Positions 25,601-34,982 of a DNA stretch of 64,000 bases are shown piece after piece. The DNA is taken from the NCBI GenBank assembly GCA_013398615.1, contig VZSR01000520.1, forward strand, positions 26,290,539-26,354,538. The letters are read 5' to 3'. The notes under the pieces are model-generated. The model saw only the letters and a list, made by a program, of their open reading frames with translations. It searched no databases and had not been told where the DNA came from. The stretch comes from Brachypodius melanocephalos. Taxonomy: Eukaryota > Chordata > Aves > Passeriformes > Pycnonotidae. The translations under genes were made by a program, and so were the position numbers. Position 1 is the stretch's first letter. The number at the start of each line of letters is the position of its first letter.

Positions 25601-26452
25601 GCCTCTCCGCCGCCGCAGTTGTGGGCTCTTGGGCCGGTTGTCCTCTTCCTTACGCACGGCGCTGTCAAACAGGCGCGGGGGGCGGAAGCGCCTCCGGGGC
25701 GCGGCGGTCCGGACCGGGTCCGGGTGGGAGGCGGCGGGTCCGGGTGCGGGCCCCCCCGGCCCGGCTCTCGGCAGCGCCGCCAGCCGGCCCGCGGCAGCAG
25801 CGCACGCCGCAGGCAGTCCGTCCGCAAACTACGGACAAACGGCTGGTTCTCCCCCTCCTTTCTTTTCCCCCTTTAACAGGTGAGGGCCTGGTGCTGGCGA
25901 GTAGAGAGGCCGGAGGTCCCGCCGAGAAGCTCGGGGAAGGCGCTGCCTCCGAGCAGGACGCGCTGGCGTCCGTCTCCCTCGGCCCCTGCCATCTGCCGGG
26001 AAGGAGTCGGGTGCCGGCGGCGCGGCGAGTGCTCTGCCCCGAGCCAAGTTTACTGGGTGCTTTTGTGCGCTCCGCGAGAGAAGATTACGCCTCTTAGATG
26101 AGATCAAGGGCTGCCCCCGGCCCCCCGGCCCTCCTGGCGGGCTCGCAGCCGCCCCGTGTCTTCCCCAAACACCTCCAGGGCTCCTGGAAGCTGTGTTTTC
26201 CTTGGGGAAGCCTAGCCAGTTTCGGCGCCGGAGGGAGGGGGAGGTACGTTTGCGTTGGCAGGATCTGGACTGCAAACCGATTCCTCCGATTGCTGCCCCC
26301 TCCAGACCCCTGGCCACCCCCAGGTCCTCCCCTCCCCTGCACAGGGGCAGCAGCGAAGCCAGACCCTGGGATTTACTCACCTCCTGAGTGTCGGCGTAGT
26401 AGCTGTTCCAGTCGCTGGTTTCATGCCCTTCCATTTTCACAGTCCCTAACAT
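22680..26452 (-). CDS. FOXA1: FOXA1 (HNF-3 alpha) forkhead pioneer transcription factor, two exons
   Basis: The coding sequence joins exon 1 (26452-26381) to exon 2 (23942-22680), giving 444 residues; human FOXA1 has 472. Exon 1 encodes the conserved start MLGTVKMEGHETSDWNSYYA and ends in GAG followed by donor GTGAGT. Exon 2 begins after a CCTAG acceptor with AYSSVPVSNMN, phase 0. The N-terminal activation region is rich in Met, Asn, Ser and Gly (residues 25-155). The winged-helix forkhead domain covers about residues 160-259 (23537-23238) and has the recognition helix core NSIRHSLSFNDCFVKV. The conserved C-terminal region HYSFNHPFSINNLMSS is at 365-380, and the protein ends in YYQGVYSRPVLNTS. 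FOXA1 acts in the nucleus, binding TGTTTAC sites and opening compact chromatin for endoderm, lung, prostate and floor-plate programmes. Nothing appears truncated or shifted. The linker after the forkhead lacks the glycine-rich stretch of mammals. Confidence 0.98.
23943..26380 (-). other. FOXA1: FOXA1 intron 1
   Basis: A 2438-base intron with GT at 26380-26379 and AG at 23944-23943. Both ends are GC-rich, the 5' part (about 25.2-26.4 kb) especially so. The middle (24.4-25.2 kb) is AT-rich. Several long open frames, such as 25147-25827 minus and 25321-26097 plus, reflect base composition only. Confidence 0.93.
26381..26452 (-). CDS. FOXA1: FOXA1 coding exon 1 (24 codons)
   Basis: The ATG at 26452 has A at position -3. 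Twenty-four codons follow, then GAG|GTGAGT, a consensus donor ending in phase 0. The open frame continues past the donor into the intron, so an automatic ORF caller reports a spurious longer protein here. The start is chosen because the resulting N-terminus matches the invariant FOXA1 N-terminus. Confidence 0.97.
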
Positions 26453-26600
26453 TATGGAGCCAACCTGCCCGGTGTAACCATCCAGCCTTCTTGCAAGCGA
26501 GCGACGGGCAGTACGAAAAGAGCCCGAAAGCTCGACCTAGCAGGAAGCCAGCTCTCAGGAGGGGCGGGGGGTGCTGAATTCTGCTCTATAACCAGCCAAA
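26453..26600 (-). promoter_or_regulatory. FOXA1: FOXA1 5'UTR and core promoter (inferred)
   Basis: The sequence immediately upstream of the start resembles vertebrate FOXA1 5'UTR. A TATA-like word (minus strand TTATAGAG, 26593-26586) lies about 140 bases upstream of the ATG, and a GC box-like GGCGGGGG lies between. This would place transcription initiation near 26555-26565, but no transcript evidence is available. Confidence 0.4.
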
Positions 26601-26891
26601 AAGGAGGCAGGGAGCCGTGTGGGGCGAGACAGTTGAGAAAGTGAGGAAGTGCGGCTGGGATGTGAGTGGAGTTGAGCTGATGTGGATCTTACGTCGCAGA
26701 AGTACCCACCTCCTCCTCCTCCTCTCCCCATTTGTCCGCCGCACAAAGGCGTTCGCACCTACAAAGCCGGAGATGCACCTGCAAACAAGGCAGTCCCCCT
26801 AGCCTGCAACTCCCCCCGGGGCGGCACTTTATTTGCAAAGCTGCGTAATTGGTTTAAGCTTGTGGGGAAAGAAGGAAGACAGAGGTGGGAG

Positions 26892-26942
26892 AGGGGGACA
26901 GAGGGGGGCGGGGGGGCGGGACGGGATGGGACGGGGGACGGG
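26892..26942 (+). promoter_or_regulatory. Dense G-run tract, possible G-quadruplex, upstream of FOXA1
   Basis: Many runs of three to seven G separated by one to four bases occur on the plus strand, about 300 bases upstream of the inferred FOXA1 start. The pattern satisfies the usual G3+N1-7 quadruplex rule several times over and also offers SP/KLF-type GC boxes. Confidence 0.6.
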
Positions 26943-28373
26943 CACCGCCACCCTTCAGGTGGACAGGGCAAATTCTAGGAGGGATAGGGGGAAACGGAAT
27001 GAGGTAGATAAAGGAAGGGCAGCCCCCTCTATTTGAAGAGAACGCAAAAGGCCATCCAGCCTTAAACCCCTGAGATTAGAGGCAATATTTACTAAAGGCC
27101 GGTAGATGCTCCTTTAACTTGATAGCCGGGACGTGCTTCAAAGTCCCCAGTCCTGAAGTGCACAGGTTATCCCCCTCTCCTGCTTCTCACTTCACAGCTG
27201 GTTACCGCGCAGGTAGCTCCAGGCCTTGCCACGGCCCCCCACATTCCCGTCGCCCTGGGGGCGGGGGATGGGATTTTGCGCTGAAGGCTCGGCTCGGAGG
27301 ACCCCACAGCCCTCCAACCCTCCCCCCACCTCACGACCCTCTTCCCCGGGCTAAACTAGCCCTTCAAACGGGGCGCTGTCCTATTGTAGATTGTGACAAT
27401 GATATTATTTTTCGGGTGCCTTGTGTTCAGAAACAATGTAAGTCACCTTTCTGAGACATAATACTACAGGTTCCCAATAAATACGGACAGAGGCCTGAAT
27501 GCGGATCCGCTGATATTAACCTCCACTTGGCAAACATCAGGTGAGTCACTAGAACCATTTTATATCTTTACTGTGCAAAGCCTTCAGCCCAGAAGGCTCA
27601 TTTCGAAGCTTTCTCTGATGCTAGATGCCCAAGAGCAGCACTAATAGGTAGCAGGTATCTCATTTCCAACTTCTTGCTTATTGACCTGATTTCTCACAAC
27701 GAACAGGGGAGGAGGATTCTACACAGGCTGGTAAAAAGTAAAAAACACCGATAAAACAAACTGACATTGGACAAAGCTTTTTATTATTATGGAGGGAATC
27801 TCTCAGTCTTTGCAGAGGGATCAAATATTTTCTGCCCTGTCCGGCTCTTCGAGCCTATGTCAACACCACGGACTTTTCTTGGGTTTCTCTATCCTGTCCC
27901 TTGTGAGTGCGTTCCCTCCTAGCTACTAGAACTTTTATCATCTCATAGTAAAAAACAAAAACCAAAAAGTCAAAACAACAACAAAAAAATCTACATCACC
28001 AACCAGCAACTAACAATCCTTCCCCCCTAAACCCAAACAACTTTTCCAACAGTGGGAATTTGAAGGGGAAATAAAGCTTCTTGGGATTTTGAAAAGGGTT
28101 TGCACATCATACCACACAAACTATAATGCTCACCTGGGTCTGAATTTCAGCTTGATGTATTTATCGTTCAGCATGGCCACAGTTGCTTCCACAGTGATTT
28201 TTTTCTCGAGTGATCTGTGGAAATGTCACCCTCACAAACAGGATTTTAGAGTTTCTTATAGAACACAGGATTCAAATGACGAGATACGAGATATAGCATA
28301 TCTCTGCCTCGACAAATGTGTTTTAACTTGTTCTCCAAATGCATTTTCTGTTACCCCTTTCTTTGTTCTTTCT
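26943..28373. other. FOXA1 upstream DNA, largely unassigned
   Basis: Mixed-composition sequence: GC-rich to about 27.4 kb, then AT-rich with an A-rich simple tract at 27945-28000, running into the assembly gap. Apart from one possible minus-strand exon at 28134-28214, I see no gene. Confidence 0.5.
28134..28214 (-). CDS. Candidate minus-strand exon of an unidentified gene or upstream FOXA1 transcript
   Basis: On the minus strand a TTCCACAG acceptor is followed by 81 bases with one open frame of 26 codons, ending in CCCAG|GTGAGC, a consensus donor. The translation contains KKITVEATVAMLNDKYIK, which has the look of a structured protein but matches nothing that I recognise. It starts after one base of a split codon and ends after two. 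It lies about 1.7 kb upstream of FOXA1 on the same strand and just left of the assembly gap, so partner exons could be missing. A chance open frame of this length is common, so the splice signals carry most of the weight. Confidence 0.22.
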
Positions 28374-28473
28374 NNNNNNNNNNNNNNNNNNNNNNNNNNN
28401 NNNNNNNNNNNNNNNNNNNNNNNNNNNNNNNNNNNNNNNNNNNNNNNNNNNNNNNNNNNNNNNNNNNNNNNNN
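28374..28473. other. Assembly gap (100 N)
   Basis: Exactly 100 unknown bases, the conventional placeholder for a gap of unknown size. The right edge is extremely GC-rich, a common reason for dropout in bird assemblies. Confidence 0.99.
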
Positions 28474-31190
28474 GCGACCCCGCTGTCGGCACCCCCCCGC
28501 TGGGTGACCTCGGGGCGGTGCTGCCTCGCTCTCCAGAGCCCAGCCCGCGGGAGCAACACCCGCCGGGACGCCGGGCAGCCCATGCTGGGTCACTCCGTAC
28601 CTGGAAAAAAGGGCAGGCACAAAGCCGGCCACGCTCATCGGATGCTGCTACAAACCACGGAGGCGTTTCACCGGGCGGAGCAAACGTGGAGCCGGCAAAG
28701 CCGCTCTCCGGGCCGGCCGCCCCCGGGCCGCCCGGCTGGGATGCCCGCTGTCCGGGAGGGGAGGGGAGCCGGGGGTTGTGCAAAGCCTCAGCGCCTCCTG
28801 TTGTCCGGCTGCGGGCTCAGCTCCCTCCTGAGGTTGCTCCCAGAGGTGAGAGCACAGGCAGGATCCTCTCTTAATCTGCTTAGAGCCTCTCGACTTGATG
28901 TATAATAAGCAAGCCCGAGTCAGAGCCAACCGCTGCTGGAAATTCTCTTCAGTCCGGTTGCTGTGGTGCAGCCCTGGTGGAGAAAATCCTCTCTTAAGTT
29001 CAGAAGGTGGTCAGGACGCCTCTGCCCACGGCCACAGGAAAAAGCGGGCATTTCAGTAGTTGTCCTTGCCCTGCACTTGAGCCTTTATGTAGCGAAGCCC
29101 TATGTAGGATGCTCTGCGAGTCCAGCGGGATTTATCAGTCTCCTTTGCAGCAGGCTCACAGTGCAGAGAAGCACTCTCCTAGGATGCGGGATGCTGTGTA
29201 GTAGCCAGGAGCCCTCCAGTCGCCCCTTAGCTGATGCGTTTTTCAGGAATTAAGTCAGTAGCACTGGCCCAAATTACACAGCGCCTTTCCCCAGCTCTGG
29301 TTCAAGTAGCACCAGTTTCTGTACACTTTTTGTTGTTGTTGTTTGTTTCTTCCTTCTTTTATTTTTTTTTTTTTTCAGGGCGAGCTGTTACTGCAACCTG
29401 GAGAAAGTGCAGGCTGAGGTGAGCTCTGCTTTACCCGGCTAGATGGGATCAGGGTCTCAGCTCTTGGCTCCACCAGTGCGCTCTGCAAAGGGTGAAAACA
29501 TAAAAAACATAAAACACATAAAAAAAACATAAAACCTGACCTAAAAAATACGGAAATATGTGTGTGGGGAGCGGAAGCAGGACTTCCAGGGGAGACCGTG
29601 TTACCAGCGCTGTCAGGGAAGAGCTGGGCCCCGCAAAGGCCACTCAGTAAGAGTCTGGGTTTTGGGAATCTCGCCGCTGTCTGGCCTTGCCGAGTGGCGT
29701 AGCCGCTGGGAAGGGGCTTCCGCAGGGCCCCGGGGAGCGGAGCTGGCCCCGGCAGGGCGCTGCCCACGGGGACCGGAGCTGGCCCCGGCAGGGCGCTGCC
29801 CACGGGGACCGGAGCTGGCTCCGGCAGGGCGCTGCCCATGGGGACCGGAGCTCCTTGGCGCCCGTCGCCCAGCGCCACCCGCAGGCTCTCTCCCACTCGT
29901 GGGCCGGGCGGCGAGATGCAGGCGGCGGGAGCTTTAATTTTAACGTGCAGCGCTGTTTCAGTTCGTTCCGGTCTAAGTTTCGCCTGACAGCAGCAGCGTC
30001 TGCCGGCCCTTCGGTTCGCCTTGCAGGATCTTACTCGATTTTATCCAAAATGCTATCGTCTTTCGGACGAGATTCTCTCGGCAGTGTTTGCGCAGACGAG
30101 GCGTTTAGCTCGGGAAGGAGTTGTGAGGTTATCTCCGCATCGATATGCATTCCCCACTCTATATTGTACAGCCTTCTCTCCGTTTGCCCGGATCCGTCTC
30201 CTTTAGAAGGTCCCTCATACCCGGCTTTCCAGATTGGCCTAAGCCTGTGCAGAGGATCGCCAAAACCACCGTGGGACCCCGTCAACCTCCCCCACCTCCT
30301 CCCCACGATGGGAAATCTCTCTTCCCGTCTGTTTCCAACCTGACACCCTTCCCCATTCAAGCGGGCAAACAGTAACCGTGTGGGAACGCGCCTGTGCCCA
30401 GAGCCGGGTGCTTTGGACGGGGAGGGATCCTGGGTGCTCGGAGAGCAGAGGTCGGTGACTGCCGGTAGCGCCTCTCCTTGTGGGGGGAGCCCACAGAGAA
30501 GGCGTCCCATCGGGATCGGGGGGCTGTTTTCCCTCCCTCCCTCCGCCCCTCACACAGGCACAGCCGCTCCGGTTCTGTGCTCCTGCGGCTGAGTTCTCAT
30601 TTAGAGGAGCCCGTGGGGGTCCCCTCAGACACGCCCGGAGGAGCTCCCGTCGGGGCGGTGGCTCCCGCGCACCTGCCCCCGGAGCTCGGACGAGAAGGTG
30701 GCTTTTCACCCTCCCTTCGCTCGGACGCAGGGCCCAGGCAGATGAGGGCACTGCATGGGGTCACCATTTGCTTCTGAGCTTTTCTCTTCCAGTCTTCGAC
30801 CGTGACGATCAAGTGGCCTCCTTCCTCCGACCGGCCCAAGGTAGGGCACCCCCTTTTCCTACAGCACCTCTTCCTCGCCGGGAGCCGTGGCCTGGTTCTC
30901 CTGGGCGGACTAGACGTGCTCTCTCCAACGCGCCATCCACGCCAGGGAGGGCCAGGCGTCTCACCCCTGTCGGCCAGGCCCTGCCTGCCTGCTCCCGGGC
31001 CCTCGGCCGTGGGTTTCCAGCCCCTCAGCCCCGCTGCCGGGCTCAGGGGCTCCGGGACCCGGGCAGTGCCGCCCGGCTGCCCGCGGGGCCCGGGCCTGCC
31101 GCGGCCGCGCCCTCGGGGCCCCGGGCAGCGCTCACGGGTCACACTCAGGGCCCTGCTCCTTTCATGGCCGCTCTGCCAGGCTCTGGAGAT
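28474..31190. promoter_or_regulatory. CpG-rich region upstream of FOXA1, right of the gap
   Basis: GC-rich DNA with dense CpG at 28474-28860, 29690-29940 and 30420-31170, separated by less GC-rich stretches. Open frames are present in all directions (up to 243 codons plus at 30480-31211 and 181 codons minus at 30597-31142) without a recognisable domain. It lies between divergent genes (FOXA1 minus, probable TTC6 plus), so it may contain the start of TTC6 or of a non-coding transcript. No exon could be fixed. Confidence 0.45.
29739..29846. repeat. Three tandem copies of a 36-bp GC-rich unit
   Basis: The unit starting ggagctggccccggcagggc is present at 29739-29774, 29775-29810 and 29811-29846. 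The copies differ by only one or two bases. The period is a multiple of three, so all frames remain open, which explains the repeated peptide in the overlapping open frames. Confidence 0.92.
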
Positions 31191-31229
31191 ATAGCCTCGT
31201 TACAACAGTGATGTTCCGTTGCAGGATTA

Positions 31230-31321
31230 TTATTTTATTTTATTTTATTTTATTTTATTTTATTTTATTTTATTTTATTTTATTTTATTTTATTTTATTT
31301 TATTTTATTTTATTTTATTTT
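31230..31321. repeat. (TTTTA)n pentanucleotide microsatellite
   Basis: About 18 near-perfect TTTTA units, ending where TTTTACTTTCAG begins. Confidence 0.95.
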
Positions 31322-33279
31322 ACTTTCAGTGCAATTCATTGCATTTCATTTTCTAGGCATCCTGCAGAGCTGATACCGTAAGACTTGAATGACACAACAA
31401 ATAATATTGCACCATCTGAAAGCACTTATGTATTTGACCAATTAAAGGAGAAAGAGGAACAAATAACAAAATGAAAAATTATGAATGTTGGTATCTGATG
31501 GTTACAGTGATGAGAATAAGGAAGCTTCTGTTTTGTGTTATTTTGGGGGTTTTTTCTATAGTGTAACAAAGAATTTTCAACTAGGTAAATCATTACCCAT
31601 CATAAATTACCAGTTTATTTTTTCTAATATGGTTAGATGTATGTATGCTGTTTCCAAAACTCCAGCTGGCAGGATGCCCATGATTCAGCATGTTATTGAC
31701 CAAGTGTGTTTTACTTTATGCAAGAATAAATGCAGTTGATAATTATCATTTGATTCAAGAGCAGCCATGTAGGCATTTATTTCTGTTGTAGTTTGTCTTA
31801 TTTTTGTTATGATATACTGAAACATAAATATACATGCTTCTGTAGTGTATTTCAATCAGTGTGTCTGTTCTTGTTCAATTACTTGATATATTTTTGAAAA
31901 TCTTGCTTTGTTTATTATGTTTTAAAGGGTGTTTTGTTTTGAAGTAGTCACAGTACTATGGCATGGAAGAAACAGTATCAGGAGAGATGGGAATATGATT
32001 ATACAGAGATAAACAGAAGTACTTAGATGGCACCCACTTTGTAGAATCTCACCCAAGTTCCAAAAATGGTGTTTCAGAATACATATGTATTTTTGCAGGA
32101 AACAAAGAAAGCAGATTAAGGCAGTGGGTGCAGTTAATCTAAATAAACTGGTATAAGAAACAATGCTTGATAGGAGAAGCACCTATGCATGAATTCTAGA
32201 ATTATTTCTTTGTTAAAGATGCCCCAGTAACTTATGGAGCAAAATCTGCCTCCCCTGCCCCAACAATTGCTGTTCAAATCAAAGGTATTTCCACCCTCCA
32301 AGAGTCCTGTTTCCCCAAAACCTGCAGTGAGTTATCTTTGAGAATATCTGCTTTACTGATAAAAAACAATATCTATGTATTGGACAATAGATTCAGAGCT
32401 GATCAGCTCTTTGTGGTATTCATCTTAATATACAACTCCAGTTCCTTTGCAAACTGACTTTCCTATGCAGAAAGTTGACTTGGATTGATACCTTTAATTT
32501 TGAGCAATGGAGAGTGAAGGAATGCTACCTTTCTTTCAGTGCATATCAACATATTTTCAAATTGTTTGCTATCTCCTACTTTACCCACAAAAACTATTCA
32601 TTTCACTTTCTCTGTCTCTACAGCAGTTCTGCAGAAAAGCATTGGGAGATACCAGTATCCATTCTAGATGTCTTCCTTGGCTGGCAGCTCTGAAGAATCA
32701 AATGTTCAAAATAAAGGCTCATTTAAACTCCTCCCCAGAGAGCAGTTCCACAGTGTTATCCAGCTTACAGTTGCTAGAGCATAAATTAATTCAAGCTGCA
32801 TTCATTTCTCATTTTCTTGAGCTGTATTAACATGGACAGTGAGCAATTGTGGGGTGTGTGGCAGCACTTTCACAGATATACAGAAACACTGGCCATTTAC
32901 TCCATTACAGGACAAAACTAACCAGTGTATAGCAAAAATGATGCTTGCCCTGGAAAAGGATGACCAGAGACCCTGACAGAGTCTGTAGTTTTACACTGAA
33001 ATGTGAGAATGTGAATATCAGCTGGTAACATCCTAAAATCATGAGATCCATAAAATAGTATAGTCAACCAGTGCCTATTGGAAAGTAGAGGAAGGTCTGG
33101 ATTTAGTAAAGCATTAGGACTTCTTAGGGAAAGGAGCTGTTCAGTATTTTGAAGAGTGGTTCATCATTTCAGCAGCTGGTCTAAGCTTCTGCTGCTACTT
33201 CAAGTACTTCAAGGATGAATTTGAAAACTGCTGAGTAGTTTAAAGAGACTGACACAATGAAGATTATTTAGATCATCAC
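31322..33279. other. AT-rich DNA, no exon recognised
   Basis: AT-rich sequence with short open frames on both strands and no convincing splice-bounded exon. It may be intergenic or the first intron of the gene that follows. Confidence 0.5.
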
Positions 33280-33320
33280 ATGGCTTCCATCGCTGGATTC
33301 AGTTCTCTGTGCAGCTACAG
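33280..33320 (+). CDS. Candidate first coding exon of the TTC6-like gene
   Basis: An ATG followed by G is read for 13 codons (MASIAGFSSLCSY) plus two bases, then CAG|GTGAGA, a strong donor. The two leftover bases (AG) plus the first base of the candidate exon at 34916 make a full codon, so the two join in frame. The frame upstream of the ATG stays open only back to a TGA at about 33251. No protein match is known to me. It is short, so this rests on the donor, the ATG and phase agreement only. Confidence 0.25.
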
Positions 33321-33900
33321 GTGAGACAAGGTAAGAATCAGATTTAATCCATTCCTCCTCCATCCCTTTCTAGCCAACAAGGCAGCTGCCTAAGTATTTC
33401 TGCCGTGCATGTAGTTTCAGGTTTACTCCTTTTTATGCATGAAGATGGGAGGATTGAGAGGGAATCTGAACTTTCCTTCAGTTCTCCTAAAGAGATATTA
33501 TATATCTTTGAAATGATCAAATATAATCAAATTTTAAAACTGAAGCAAACAAAGGCCCAATCCCAGAAAAGGCTTTGTCAGGGGTTTAGCTGTAATTTCT
33601 CTGTTTATTGCTTACAGCCTTATTCAAAGCCAGGAAGGTCTCTGACCTTGTGCTTATAATAACAGCTATGCGTGGTGGAATTCCAGAAGTAACTAATGTA
33701 ATTTCTCTTGGGCTATATAATAAAATAGCATATACTTGGAAATATTACAGTCATGTCATACTAAAATAAATCTGTGAATCCTTATCACTCAAAATGACCA
33801 AGTGATTTTCTCATTGTATTGACCTTCTTGTTATAAATATGTTTTAAAATAAAAGAGCTTAATCTTGTTTTCAACTTTTTATTTATATCTATTTTGAATT

Positions 33901-33980
33901 ATATGATATAATATTATATGATCTTATATGATATGATATGATATGATATGATATGATATGATATATGATGATATGATATT
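33901..33980. repeat. (ATATG)n pentanucleotide tract
   Basis: Imperfect at the left and near-perfect ATATG/ATGAT units in the centre. A simple AT-rich microsatellite. Confidence 0.9.
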
Positions 33981-34915
33981 AGGAAATACCAACGTTCTTA
34001 AATGGGGAGAGGAGGAAAAAAAAAGACAAAGCCCAAAACCCTAGGAGGAAGAAAAATGTTAACTATTTCTGCTGGCATGGCACTGGCAAATAGAGATATC
34101 TTACAATCATAATGGAGATTAGTAGAGCTGGGTGTGCATATTTGTTATGGATCTGAGATAGGATATAGTGATTAGAAGAATGACAATGCTTTCAACACTC
34201 ACAAAGGGATTGAATGTGTGATTTATAATACTAATTCCACAAAACCTTTCCATGACTGCTTACTGCACAGGGGATTCAATATAGATTGATCACTGGGGAA
34301 AAAAGAAAAAAAAGTATTTCCTTCAGCTCAGCTGGATGCAACTAACAAAAAGTCTTTTCAGTATTGACATTGCCTGATTTAAGAGATAACCCCTCTGCCA
34401 TTTACTCTACTCTTCTGCTACAGATTACTGTCCCCACAGTGTAACTGTCAGAGAAATTTTTGTGCTACATTCCCAATGCCCATAATTCATAGTTCATCAT
34501 TTTAGCTTATAATACATTTATTCTGATTATTTATGGCCATTTTATATATATACCTGGCAGAAACGTTAAAGGTGTTGATACCCTGGAAAAGCAAACAGTA
34601 GCCTCTACCCTGAGGATACATGCCTCTGATTTTCTATGTACTGTCAGTCAGAAGCACTGATTCAGTTATGAATTTACCACTGTTCTACTAGGAGACTTCA
34701 GACAGTCATTCAGTCTCTCTTTGCTGTGGTTTCTAAAATGGAATAATGCTACTTGGACATCATGGCAAAAATGTATTTGTAAATATGCTCTTATTCTTCC
34801 TAGTACTGTTGCATTGGGGAATAGATTTGAGCACATGCACTGCTGTTCTGAGGCAGACTAGACCAGTGCTTTGGCTGTAGCACAGCAGAAGGGAGAATGC
34901 AGCAGCCCCCAACAG

Positions 34916-34982
34916 GTCCAGGGAGCCTCTGGACTATGACACGTGCAAAGATTTTCACAGCCAGCTGGAAAAAGATACCAAG
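34916..34982 (+). CDS. Candidate coding exon of the TTC6-like gene
   Basis: After a CCCCCAACAG acceptor, 67 bases read as one base plus 22 codons (SREPLDYDTCKDFHSQLEKD followed by TK), ending in AAG|GTGAGG, a good donor, in phase 0. The peptide is hydrophilic and protein-like. The large exon at 39140 begins in phase 0 and so can follow directly. The open frame extends to a TAG at about 34877, so another upstream acceptor is possible. Assignment to TTC6 is by position and phase only. Confidence 0.35.

Noticed and set aside
25147..26097. Long open frames inside the FOXA1 intron
   Set aside because: They are produced by the GC-rich composition of the intron; exon 1 is cleanly bounded by its donor at 26380.
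30480..31211. 243-codon plus-strand open frame right of the gap
   Set aside because: GC-rich, with equally long frames in other phases and strands; Pro/Arg/Gly-rich nonsense composition.
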